Assembly (NCBI GenBank): GCA_963799395.1
Contig: CAWCWZ010000050.1
Location: 30,617-94,616 of the forward strand
Reading direction: 5' to 3'
Origin: Bog-752 sp963799395
GTDB taxonomy: Bacteria; Actinomycetota; Thermoleophilia; UBA2241
Length of the DNA: 64,000 nt
Shown here piece after piece: positions 57,176 to 64,000 of the stretch. The translations under genes and the position numbers were made by a program. Position 1 is the stretch's first letter. The number at the start of each line of letters is the position of its first letter. The notes beneath the pieces are model-generated. The model made no database searches, had not been told where the DNA came from, and saw only the letters and a list, made by a program, of their open reading frames with translations.

Positions 57176-57224
57176 AGACTAACGAATGCCGATGAGCAGA
57201 TGGTGAAGCGAGCGTTTGCGCTTG
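57176..57224 (-). promoter_or_regulatory. PHO-box promoter of the lysozyme-like gene
   Basis: + strand: AGACTA (-10 TAGTCT), ten bases, then ATGAGCAGATG, GTGAAGCGAGC and the weaker GTTTGCGCTTG. Confidence 0.7.
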
Positions 57225-57322
57225 GTCAGACCTGATGCTCGCCCCCGTCATCGGACCACGTCCCTCCCTGCGCTCAGTGTGTTGCGCAACACGGCCACTC
57301 GTGAGGCCAACCCCAAGACAGA

Positions 57323-57350
57323 CCGGGCGGCCGCTTGCGCGGCCGCCCGG
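57323..57350 (-). terminator. GNRA-capped terminator after pstS copy 2
   Basis: On the minus strand CCGGGCGGCCGC-GCAA-GCGGCCGCCCGG followed by TCTGTCTT. The stem is identical to 48527-48554. It ends about 140 bases after the pstS stop. Confidence 0.7.
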
Positions 57351-57492
57351 CAGGGGCTGTGATCATCCGGCTCTCGCGTCCCGGGTTTGCCAACGCCGGC
57401 AGGCAGTCAGCCCGTAGCCAGGAGTGGATCCGCCAGGGAGAGGGGAACCCCCCGAGACCGATCGCACGGAGCCCCTTACTTTGCCGACCAGA

Positions 57493-58550
57493 TCACCAGC
57501 AGGGTTTGCTGCCGGCCTTGACGTCGGCGTGCCAGACTTTCTTGATCGACTTGACCGCAGCCTTCGGCAGGGGCACGAAGTTCGAGAGCCTTGGCGTCCG
57601 CGATGCCCTTGCTGCTGGTGAACGCCCAGTTGAAGAACTTGAGCATGGCGTTGCCGGTGGCGTAGCTCTTCTGGGCGCGACGGACCAGGATGTAGGTCTC
57701 GCCCGTGATCGGCCAGGCCTTGGCGCCCTTCATGTTGACGAGGCTCGTGGCGAAGCCGTTCGACCACGTGTACTTGGCGTACTTGCCGGCGGCTGCGAAC
57801 GTGCTCCTCGAGGGCAGCACCCACTTGGCGGACTTGTTCTTCATCTGCGCGTAAGGGATGTGCGCCGTGACGGCGTACGCATACTCCACGTAGCCGATGG
57901 CGCCCGCCTTGATCTGGACCTCGTTGGCCACGCCAGCGCTGCCCTTCTCGCCGATGCCGACGGGCCAGGGGCCGGTCATGTCAGCGAACGGCCACGACGA
58001 AGTGACGGCCTTCAGGTAGTGGGTGAAGATCCAGGTGGTGCCCGACGAATCCGAGCGGTGCACGGCCACGATGTTGCCCTTCAGCTTGGACTTGATCGTG
58101 GGGTTGAGGGCGGTGATGGCCGAGTTGTTCCAGGTCGTGATCTTACCTTCGTAGATCTTGGCGAGGACGGCCCCCGTCAGCTTGAGCTGACCGGCTTTGA
58201 CCCCGCTGATGTGCACGATCGCCACGATGCCCTCGACGCACGAGGGGAACTGGACCAGTGCCGGCGAAGCATTCAGCACGGCACGCGTCAACGGCTTGTC
58301 GCTGGCCCCGAAGTTCACGGTGCCGTTCGTGATCTGCGTGATGACCGGCACCCGAGCCGACGCCGCTGTAGACGATCTTCGCCGGGCTGTAGTTGTAGGC
58401 CCACTGCTCATAGAGGAGCTGGGGAGCGGTCGCCCCGGCGCCGACGATCGTGGGCTTGGCGAGCGCCGACGACGCTCCGCCAGCATGGCCAGCGATACGG
58501 CCACGACGATGCCGGCCCGCAGGGACCACCTTCTCGTTAGTCTGTTCATG
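57493..58550 (-). CDS. pstS: phosphate-binding protein PstS (copy 2), frameshifted
   Basis: About 350 residues from ATG 58550. The signal peptide has no clear lipobox cysteine. Three indels (near 58485, 58352 and 57585) interrupt otherwise standard PstS text: PTIVGAGATAPQLLYEQWAYNY, NFGASDKPLTRA, YEGKITTWNNSAITALNP, VVHRSDSSGTTWIFT-like (AVHRSDSSGTTWIF) and GAIGYVEYAYA. The corrected end is VWHADVKAGSKPCW with TGA at 57493. It may be freely secreted or wall-bound rather than lipid-anchored, in contrast to copy 1. Confidence 0.9.
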
Positions 58551-58614
58551 CTTCTCTCTCCTTTGCTTGCTTTCCTTTCGCGCGCCTGGCGCGCCAGTCC
58601 CGGCCACAGGCGAG

Positions 58615-58663
58615 ACTCTAGAGAGCGGCCGTGAGCAGGTCGTGAAGGGCTCGTGAGAGGAGC
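58615..58663 (-). promoter_or_regulatory. PHO-box promoter of pstS copy 2
   Basis: + strand: ACTCTA (-10 TAGAGT), ten bases, then GTGAGCAGGTC, GTGAAGGGCTC and GTGAGAGGAGC. The flank beyond (GATAGGTGTGGGTTG) matches the sequence after phoR, so this promoter is a duplicate of the 48796-48844 one. Confidence 0.8.
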
Positions 58664-58807
58664 GATAGGTGTGGGTTGCGGTTGTACGAGCAACCGATGC
58701 GCGGAACGTGAGACCAACCCCGGCGGCGCGTGGTAGTCACCGAGCGCCCGCTGCCCGGTAGCGATCTTGCGGACAACCGTCGATGCCGCGGGGGAGCGGG
58801 CGGCGCC

Positions 58808-58853
58808 GCAACGGCAGCGGGGCCACTCCAAGGAGTGGCCCCGCTGCCGTTGC
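58808..58853. terminator. 22-bp-stem terminator after the IPT/TIG gene
   Basis: A perfect inverted repeat beginning GCAACGGCAGCGGGGCC with only two bases between the arms. It lies 40 bases past the IPT/TIG stop and is the longest perfect stem in the window. Confidence 0.7.
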
Positions 58854-58893
58854 CTGTCGCGCCCGGGTCGTTTACCGGGCTCTTTTCATCGCG

Positions 58894-59847
58894 TCAGCTG
58901 AAGGTGAACTCATCGGCCGCCGACGTGGCGCTGGTACCGTTGGGAGTGGTCACGAACACGTCGACGATGCCTATGCCGGCAGGAGTCGTTGCCGTGATCG
59001 AAGTGTCGGAGTCCACGGTGAACGTTGTCGCAGCGGTCGCATCGAACGTGACCGCGGTGGCACCGGTGAAGTTGGTGCCGGTGATGGTCACGGTGGTGCC
59101 GCCGGCCGCCGGGCCGGTGGCCGGGTCGATGGCCGTGACGGTGGGAGCACTCGAAACGACGGGAGGCGCGGCGTAGGCGTAGTGATCAGCCGCCGTGGGG
59201 GCGCTGGTGCCCGCCGGGGTGGTCACGATCACCCCTATGGTCATGGCGACGGTCGACCCGCCGGCAGGAGAAGTAGCCGTGATCGAGGTGTCGGACACCA
59301 CCGTGAAACTCGTGGCAGGGAGCACACCGAACATGACCGCGGTGGCGCCGGTGAAGTCGGTGCCGGTGATGGTCACGGTGGTGCCGCCGGCCATCGGGCC
59401 GGTGGCCGGAACGAGGCTGGTGATCGCCGGTGGCATTGTCTTGTAGACGTACCTGGCAGCCGACACCACGGCGCTCTTTCTGCCGGACTTACTGATCACG
59501 CGCACGGTCACGGTACCCTTCGCATGCTTCGGAGCGGAGACCGTGAGCTTGGTCGCGGAACGTACGTGGAGCTTCGTCGCAACCACCGTGCCGAACGTGA
59601 CCTTCTTGACCTTGCTCTTGCCGCCGGCCATGAAGTTCTTGCCGGTGATGGTCACGGTGTTGCCGCCCGAGGTATAGCCGCTGGCTGGGCGGACATGGCT
59701 GACTGCGGGCTTGGCCGCCGCGAACGCCAAGCTGGGCGAGGTCAAGCCCACGACCAACATCGTGGCCAAGGCCAACCCGAGCACGGTCTCCCCAAGCTTG
59801 AGCCTGAGTCGATTTCGCGCACTGTCCTTTGGGCCATTCTTACTCAT
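58894..59847 (-). CDS. secreted IPT/TIG-domain protein under PHO control
   Basis: A 317-residue protein from ATG 59847 (AAGGGAGACAGAAGC upstream). The signal peptide is VLGLALATMLVVGLTSPSLAFA. Three IPT/TIG Ig-like domains follow, each opening with a P-x-S/T-G-x3-GG-x-V/T-TITG pattern (SGYTSGGNTVTITGKNF, TGPMAGGTTVTITGTDF, TGPAAGGTTVTITGTNF). Nothing catalytic is visible and no anchor is seen. The frame is intact, unlike its neighbours. Strong PHO box. It may bind a polymer or another surface protein during phosphate starvation. Confidence 0.85.
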   Translation of the reverse strand: MSKNGPKDSARNRLRLKLGETVLGLALATMLVVGLTSPSLAFAAAKPAVSHVRPASGYTSGGNTVTITGKNFMAGGKSKVKKVTFGTVVATKLHVRSATKLTVSAPKHAKGTVTVRVISKSGRKSAVVSAARYVYKTMPPAITSLVPATGPMAGGTTVTITGTDFTGATAVMFGVLPATSFTVVSDTSITATSPAGGSTVAMTIGVIVTTPAGTSAPTAADHYAYAAPPVVSSAPTVTAIDPATGPAAGGTTVTITGTNFTGATAVTFDATAATTFTVDSDTSITATTPAGIGIVDVFVTTPNGTSATSAADEFTFS

Positions 59848-59907
59848 GCTTCTGTCTCCCTTCACTTGCCTTGACACGCCTGGCGCACATTCCCGGCTGC
59901 CCGAGTG

Positions 59908-59956
59908 ACTCTAAATAGCGAGTGTGAGCAGGTAGTGAGGGGTTCGCGAAACGGGC
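59908..59956 (-). promoter_or_regulatory. PHO-box promoter of the IPT/TIG gene
   Basis: + strand: ACTCTA (-10 TAGAGT), ten bases, then GTGAGCAGGTA, GTGAGGGGTTC and the degenerate GCGAAACGGGC. Confidence 0.75.
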
Positions 59957-60105
59957 GCTAGGTGTCGGTTGAGGCTGCGCGAGCAGCCGGTGAGGGTGCC
60001 GTTCAGACGCGTAGCAAAAGCATGCCGATGCCGCCGGGGCCGGGTGTGCAGTCGACCGCGATTCAGCCGTCCGTCGAGTTGTGCTCATGCGTGGCGAGAG
60101 GCGTC
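59957..60105 (-). pseudogene. decayed phoR 3'-end fragment
   Basis: The DNA beyond the PHO box is similar to the phoR tail and its flank: TAGGTGTCGGTTG, then GCGAGCA and GTTCAGACG (compare 48846-48900). On the minus strand it encodes DGWIAVDCTPGPG, against GGWVAVESAPGLG at the phoR C-terminus. Only about 25 codons remain. It marks an old duplication of the phoR end together with its PHO promoter. Confidence 0.5.
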
Positions 60106-60299
60106 GTGTCGACGCCCGGAACGCAAACGGCAAGTGGGTCAACGCGGTCGACCAGAACGTCGGCGGCGCCGAGAAGTTCGTCTCCGGACCGTGGAAGTCC
60201 GGCTACGGCCTCGGCACCTTCGGCATCGACTCGCACACCCACACCGCGTGGGCGGTCGTCGATCACGCCGGCCAGTTCGCGGTCGTCGGCATCCACTAG
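60081..60299 (+). pseudogene. C-terminal fragment of an unidentified secreted-type protein
   Basis: A 72-codon frame. Residues from about 18 on read like the end of a structured extracellular protein (KWVNAVDQNVGGAEKFVSG, GYGLGTFGIDSHTHTAWAVV). The first part overlaps the decayed phoR fragment on the other strand. No ribosome site precedes the ATG at 60081. It is probably a truncated gene left by rearrangement; the family was not recognised. Confidence 0.4.
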
Positions 60300-60332
60300 C
60301 GGTACGGCAAGCGCGCCAGCCGGCGCTTCGTC

Positions 60333-60370
60333 GGGCGGGCCGCCCCTCTTTCAAGAGGGGCGGCCCGCCC
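60333..60370. terminator. 18-bp-stem bidirectional terminator
   Basis: A perfect inverted repeat (GGGCGGGCCGCCCCTCTT and complement) around TC, between the + strand fragment and the convergent HAD gene. Confidence 0.65.
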
Positions 60371-60375
60371 CCGTT

Positions 60376-61092
60376 TCAGGCCAGGATGGCGGCCATGACC
60401 GCCCGCCAGTCGCCGAGATCGGCGAACAGGTAGTCGGGCGCGTACGGCGCGAGCTCGGCGAGGGTATGGCGGCCGGTCGCGACCGCGATGGTGCGTACCG
60501 ACAGGTCGGCGCCGCAGAGGATGTCGGCCGGCGCATCGCCGATGACCACGACCTCCTTGCCGGAGTAGAAGTCGCCGGTGAGCTGGGCGGCGCGCCCCAC
60601 GGCGACCGCCGGCAGCTCGGGACGCAGGGCCGAGTCGGAGCCGCTCGCGCGGACCTTGAAGAGCGGCAGCAGACCGGTCGGCGCCAGCTTGAGCGCAAGG
60701 CCGCCGGCGACGTTGCCGGTCAGTACGCCGAGCAGGACGCGGCGGTCGGTGGCGAGAGCGGTGACCAGCTCGCGGACGCCCGGCAGGACCTCGACCCCGT
60801 CGCCTCTGATCTCGTCGTGCAGAACGTCGACGTAATGCTCGAGGCACGCCTCCAGGCGCTCGCGAGCGAGCGCCTCGGGCGTGCCCCAGCGCGTCGCCAG
60901 GTCGACGATGATGGTCGGGTCGGTGCGCCCGTGAAAGCTGTAGCCGTCGAGCTCGCCGCGCACGCCGTAGGTGTCGTCGATCGCCCGGAAGATGGCCCGC
61001 CCGCCGGCGCCGTGGGCGTCGATCAGCGTGCAGTCGACGTCGAACAGGACGAGCCGGCGCCGGCCGCCGGCGCGCTCACCGGCGCCGCTCAC
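60376..61092 (-). CDS. HAD-superfamily phosphatase (phosphoglycolate-phosphatase-like)
   Basis: A 238-residue HAD hydrolase. Motif I is LVLFDVDCTLID (Asp nucleophile), a helical cap spans about residues 30-100, motif II is VLLGVLTGN, and motif III/IV is EVVVIGDAPADILCG. It dephosphorylates small phosphometabolites in the cytoplasm. Its ATG overlaps the stop of the universal stress gene. No PHO box precedes the operon in this window. Confidence 0.88.
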   Translation of the reverse strand: MSGAGERAGGRRRLVLFDVDCTLIDAHGAGGRAIFRAIDDTYGVRGELDGYSFHGRTDPTIIVDLATRWGTPEALARERLEACLEHYVDVLHDEIRGDGVEVLPGVRELVTALATDRRVLLGVLTGNVAGGLALKLAPTGLLPLFKVRASGSDSALRPELPAVAVGRAAQLTGDFYSGKEVVVIGDAPADILCGADLSVRTIAVATGRHTLAELAPYAPDYLFADLGDWRAVMAAILA

Positions 61093-61595
61093 GTGCCGCC
61101 CGCCGGCTCGTCGCCCGGCTCGTCGCCGCCGGCCGAATCGCCGCCAGCAGTCTCGTCGACCCCGCCGGCCTCAGGCTCGTCGGCTGTCGACTTCGCCTTG
61201 ACCAGTAGGAGCGGCACGTCGGTCGTATGACGCACCTTCTCGGCGAAGCTGCCCAGCACGACGCGCTTGAGGGCGCCGTGGCCGTGCGTCCCCATGGCGA
61301 TGAGATCGCAGGCGAGCTTCTCGGCCTGCTCGACCGTGTCCTCGGCCGGCTCCCCCCGACCTACCAGGGTGCGCACCGCGAAGCCCCTGCCCTGGAGCCG
61401 GGGCGCCACGCGGTCGAGCACCGCCTGGGCGTCTTCGACCTCGTGGGTCATGGTGTCGCGCGTGTGGAAGTGGGCGACGCGCAGCAGCACGACTTCGGAG
61501 TGAAAGGCCTCGGCCAGCGCCGTCACGTGCTCGAGCACGGCGTCGTCGACCGGCGAGCCGTCGAGGGGGACGAGGATGCGCCGGTAGAGAGTCAT
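61089..61595 (-). CDS. universal stress protein (UspA family)
   Basis: A 168-residue Usp. It starts YRRILVPLDGSPVDDAVLEHV and has the ATP-binding motif MGTHGHGALKRVVLGSFAEKV (G-x2-G-x9-G-S). An acidic low-complexity tail of about 30 residues (EPEAGGVDETAGG...) is added at the C-terminus. It overlaps the HAD gene by four bases and follows the NRAMP gene by one base. Confidence 0.92.
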   Translation of the reverse strand: MTLYRRILVPLDGSPVDDAVLEHVTALAEAFHSEVVLLRVAHFHTRDTMTHEVEDAQAVLDRVAPRLQGRGFAVRTLVGRGEPAEDTVEQAEKLACDLIAMGTHGHGALKRVVLGSFAEKVRHTTDVPLLLVKAKSTADEPEAGGVDETAGGDSAGGDEPGDEPAGGT

Positions 61596-61596
61596 C

Positions 61597-62460
61597 TCAC
61601 AACCCCTTCGGGAAGAAGGTCTGATACAGCAGGAACACGTTCAGCCCGATGATGATAGCCGCCAGCAGCCAGCCCGACACCATGGTCCGGGAGCCGGAGC
61701 GCATGTCGCCCATCACGCTGGCGCGGCGCGTCAGCAGGAGCAGCGGGATGATGGTGAGCGGCAGCTGCAGGCTGAGGACCACCTGGCTCAGGATCAGCGC
61801 CCGGTAGGCGTTCAGGCCGATCATGATCAGCAGCACCGCCGGGGCGGCCATGGCCACCATGCCGAAGCGGTAGAGGCGGCTGTGGGGATCCTCGGGCCGG
61901 CCGAGGTAGCCGGTGACGACGTTGGCCGTGGCGAGCGACGAGGTGATCGACGACGACAGGCCGGCGACCAGCAGGGCGAGCCCGAAGAGCAGCTGCGAGA
62001 GCGGCCCCACCAGCGGCCGCAGGGTAGCCGAGGCCTGCTGGATGCTCGTCACGGTGACGCCGTGCGAGTAGAAGACGGCGGCGGCGACGAGGATCATGGC
62101 CGAGTTCACGAGCCAGCCCATGCCCATCGACAGCGAGGTGTCGATCAGCTCGAAGCGCATGAGCCTCGTCTGGTCGTCGCCGCCAAAGTCCCACTCCCGC
62201 GACTGGATGGTGTTGGAGTGCAGGTAGATGTTGTGCGGCATGACGATCGCGCCGAGCATGCCCATGGCGACCACGATGCTGCCGGCGGGGAAGGTCGGGA
62301 CGATCCAGTCGCGGGCCGCCGCCCCCATGTCGGGCTTGACGATGAAGATCTCGATGATGTAGGCGGCGGCGATGAAGGCCAGAAAGACGATGATCAGGCG
62401 TTCGAGCTGGTCGTAGCGCTGACCGAGGATCGCCAGCACCACGAGCGCCAGGGTTAAGCG
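61597..62460 (-). pseudogene. mntH: NRAMP-family Mn/Fe transporter, 5' part removed by IS66
   Basis: The remaining 288 codons cover the second half of an NRAMP transporter: YIIEIFIVKPDM, GAIVMPHNIYLHSN (the family M-P-H motif of helix 6), GLSSSITSSLATANVVTGYLG and the last helices. The reading frame is open right up to the inverted repeat of the IS at 62461. The first five helices, including the D-P-G-N metal motif, are absent from the window. They may lie beyond the IS. A restart at GTG 62442 would give a nonfunctional protein. Confidence 0.85.
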
Positions 62461-64000
62461 TTCAGTTGGTCTTCGCTGGATCAGGCTAGCGAGGGAACGG
62501 GGTCGCCCCGAATACTTGCGGCGAGGACCTCGCTGAGGTAGGCAAACAGCGAGCGCTTCTGCAGGCGGCAGGTGATCGAGGCCGAGAGCAGGCGCGCGAT
62601 GGTGCGCTCGCCCTCCTCGGACTGGCTGCCGAGCGAGAGCTTGCGATAGATGACCGCCCCGCGCAGCCCACGCTCCGCACGGTTGTTGGTCGGCTCCACG
62701 CCGGGCTCACTGGCAAAGGTCCACAGGGCCGGCCAGCACTTGAGCAGGTTCTTGGCGAAGGTGCGGTGGCGACGGTTGCGAGGGGTCTTGCGCGCCGCCT
62801 CCTCAAGCAGCCTCCGCAGCTCGTCTCTGGGGACAGCGAGGTGCTCGGCGAGCTGTTCGCGATCGCCGTCGCTGCGGTAGTCGTCCCAGGCGGCAAACAG
62901 CGCCGCCGCGATCGCGAGACCGGCCTCGCCGAACTGCCTCTGTGCTCCGAGGCCCTCGCTGTGTGCCCTGAAGTCGCGCACCAGGTGCGCCCAGCAGAGC
63001 TGGCGGCGCTCGACGGCGAGGTAGTTGTAGGCCCACCAGCGGTCCGAGCAGGCGATGCCGCTGAACTCCTCGCCCAAGAGCGCTTGGGCCTCGCGCTGGT
63101 GGCGGTCGGCGGCGATGCGAAAGAGCGCCGTGCGCGCGGTGAGGGCGCCCCAGAGGGTGCGCTTGCCGCCCCGGGTGCGCCAGCCGGTCTCATCGACGTT
63201 GAGCACCGGGGAGGCCCGGCTCTGGTGCAGCAGCTCCCCGTAGGGCACCGTAAGCGCCGCCGCCGTGCGCTGCAGGATGGCGTCGACCGAGCCGGCGCAG
63301 AGCCGGGCGCCGAACAGCTCACCGGCCAGCTCGACCGTGTCCCGGCGGGAGATGCGGTTGCGCACGGCAAGGGTGGCGACCGCCGCCTGCAGGCGCGGGC
63401 CGAAGGCACCCGGCGGCACCTCGGCAGGAAGCTCGGCCCGCACCTGGGCGCCGCAGTCAGGGCAGCGCAGGCGCTGCAGGCGGTGCTCGCTCAGGGTGAC
63501 CGTGATCGCGGGCAGCTCGACGACCTGGTGGCGGGCGGGTCTGCCGCAAGGACGACGCTCCTCCGCGGTGAAGCGGTGGCCGCAGGCGCAGCGCCAGGGC
63601 CAGTGGTCGATGATCTCGTCCACCGTCTCGATCGGTGCCAGTCGCCGACCGTGGCCCTTGTGACCGTGCTGGGCACCGCGCTTACGCTCCGAAGACGGTG
63701 TCCGCTTGCGTAGCGGTGCCCCGGGCGGATCGGCGCTGGGCGGCAGCGAGGAGTTTTGCGAGTTGCGGTTCAGGCGCCGCTCAAGCTCGGCGATACGCTC
63801 CTCCTGCTTGGCGAGCCGCGCCTCCAGCGCGGCGACCCGGGCCGAGAGCGCCAGGAGCACGGCGACCACCGCCTCGCGTCCCTGCTCATAGATCGCCTCC
63901 GCCTCGGCGCGCTCCATGGTCGAGGGTTCGCTGCGCACGAGACGGCGCCTGCCCCGTACCCCTCGGCCTCTTCTTCAGCTGCATAGCCAGACCGACTGAA
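62461..64000 (-). mobile_element. IS66-family insertion sequence
   Basis: An element of about 1540 bases with one transposase gene. The left end begins TTCAGTTGGTCTTCGCT. The complement of the right end, which is the last base of the window, begins TTCAGTCGGTCTGGCT. These form imperfect terminal inverted repeats. It interrupts mntH. The target duplication cannot be checked because the right flank is outside the window. The single-gene layout fits the ISBst12-like subgroup. Confidence 0.85.
62481..63938 (-). CDS. IS66-family transposase (TnpC)
   Basis: A 485-residue protein from GTG 63938 (ATG 63917 is an alternative). An N-terminal leucine-zipper-like coiled coil (ARVAALEARLAKQEERIAELERRL) is followed by SQNSSLPPSADPP, a zinc-finger (CACGHRF ... 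CPDCGAQ) and the DDE core. The core has VLNVDETGWR, IACSDRWWAYNY and, near the C-terminus, EPTNNRAERGLRGAVIYRK. The frame is intact, so the element could be active. No tnpA or tnpB accessory genes are present. Confidence 0.95.
   Translation of the reverse strand: MRSEPSTMERAEAEAIYEQGREAVVAVLLALSARVAALEARLAKQEERIAELERRLNRNSQNSSLPPSADPPGAPLRKRTPSSERKRGAQHGHKGHGRRLAPIETVDEIIDHWPWRCACGHRFTAEERRPCGRPARHQVVELPAITVTLSEHRLQRLRCPDCGAQVRAELPAEVPPGAFGPRLQAAVATLAVRNRISRRDTVELAGELFGARLCAGSVDAILQRTAAALTVPYGELLHQSRASPVLNVDETGWRTRGGKRTLWGALTARTALFRIAADRHQREAQALLGEEFSGIACSDRWWAYNYLAVERRQLCWAHLVRDFRAHSEGLGAQRQFGEAGLAIAAALFAAWDDYRSDGDREQLAEHLAVPRDELRRLLEEAARKTPRNRRHRTFAKNLLKCWPALWTFASEPGVEPTNNRAERGLRGAVIYRKLSLGSQSEEGERTIARLLSASITCRLQKRSLFAYLSEVLAASIRGDPVPSLA

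Noticed and set aside
57366..57396. GGCAAACC and GGGACGC on the minus strand, resembling parts of the c-di-GMP-I riboswitch
   Set aside because: The flanking P1 and receptor stems are missing, and the block lies in the 3' flank of pstS copy 2 and is shared with the pstS remnant; it is better explained as pstS 3' DNA.
1..64000. tRNA and rRNA genes
   Set aside because: No convincing T-arm or acceptor-stem pattern or rRNA text was noticed by eye; a covariance-model scan would be needed to exclude short RNAs.

Overview
The window is very GC-rich DNA with a high-GC Gram-positive (Actinomycetota) look. Supporting signs are GTG and TTG starts, -10 boxes placed immediately before start codons with no ribosome site (leaderless genes), Streptomyces-type 11-bp PHO-box repeats, an HNH gene divergent from rarA, and long GC-rich hairpin terminators without U-tracts. 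No rRNA, tRNA or CRISPR array was seen. A deep-branching class such as Thermoleophilia is possible, but this is inference. The consensus carries many single-base indels: at least 30 conserved reading frames or parts of frames are broken and resume in another frame. Many genes are therefore annotated across frameshifts that are probably assembly errors.

Layout. 1-12 kb: a secreted YCF48/OmpL47-like repeat protein, two-subunit class I fumarase, two hexapeptide acyltransferases, a truncated PfpI gene, a LysR regulator with an FMN reductase and small redox genes, phosphosulfolactate synthase, a histidine phosphatase and an arginase-like gene. 12.2-13.4 kb: a secreted SpoIID protein. 13.6-24.8 kb: an exopolysaccharide locus on the + strand (four glycosyltransferases, an O-antigen ligase/polymerase, a PIG-L deacetylase, an ATP-grasp ligase, a priming sugar transferase, a DegT aminotransferase and a Wzz-like protein). 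24.9-29.6 kb: a nitrilase preceded by an agmatinase remnant, then TrpB2 behind a Trp-codon leader peptide, then a membrane M28 peptidase. 29.6-33.9 kb: a YtxH/Glu-Pro repeat protein, a small membrane protein, rarA and an HNH nuclease. 34-39.9 kb: an oligopeptide-type binding protein and the dTDP-rhamnose genes. 39.9-43.6 kb: an SLH-NlpC/P60 hydrolase and a second SpoIID protein.

43.7-60.3 kb is a phosphate-starvation island on the minus strand: phoB-phoR, pstS-pstC-pstA-pstB-phoU, a second pstS, and secreted genes (M23 peptidase, PHP/CehA-type hydrolase, lysozyme-like protein, IPT/TIG protein). Eight promoters share one design: a TAnnnT -10 box, ten bases, then two to four 11-bp direct repeats beginning GTGA or a variant. 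Several intergenic pieces are duplicated. A pstS gene reduced to its promoter and its 3' end lies between phoR and pstS, and a decayed phoR 3' end lies upstream of the IPT/TIG gene. This points to repeated duplication and deletion of a phoR-pstS unit.

60.4-64 kb: a HAD phosphatase, a universal stress protein and an NRAMP metal transporter whose 5' part is cut off by an IS66-family element. The inverted repeat of that element ends at the last base of the window.
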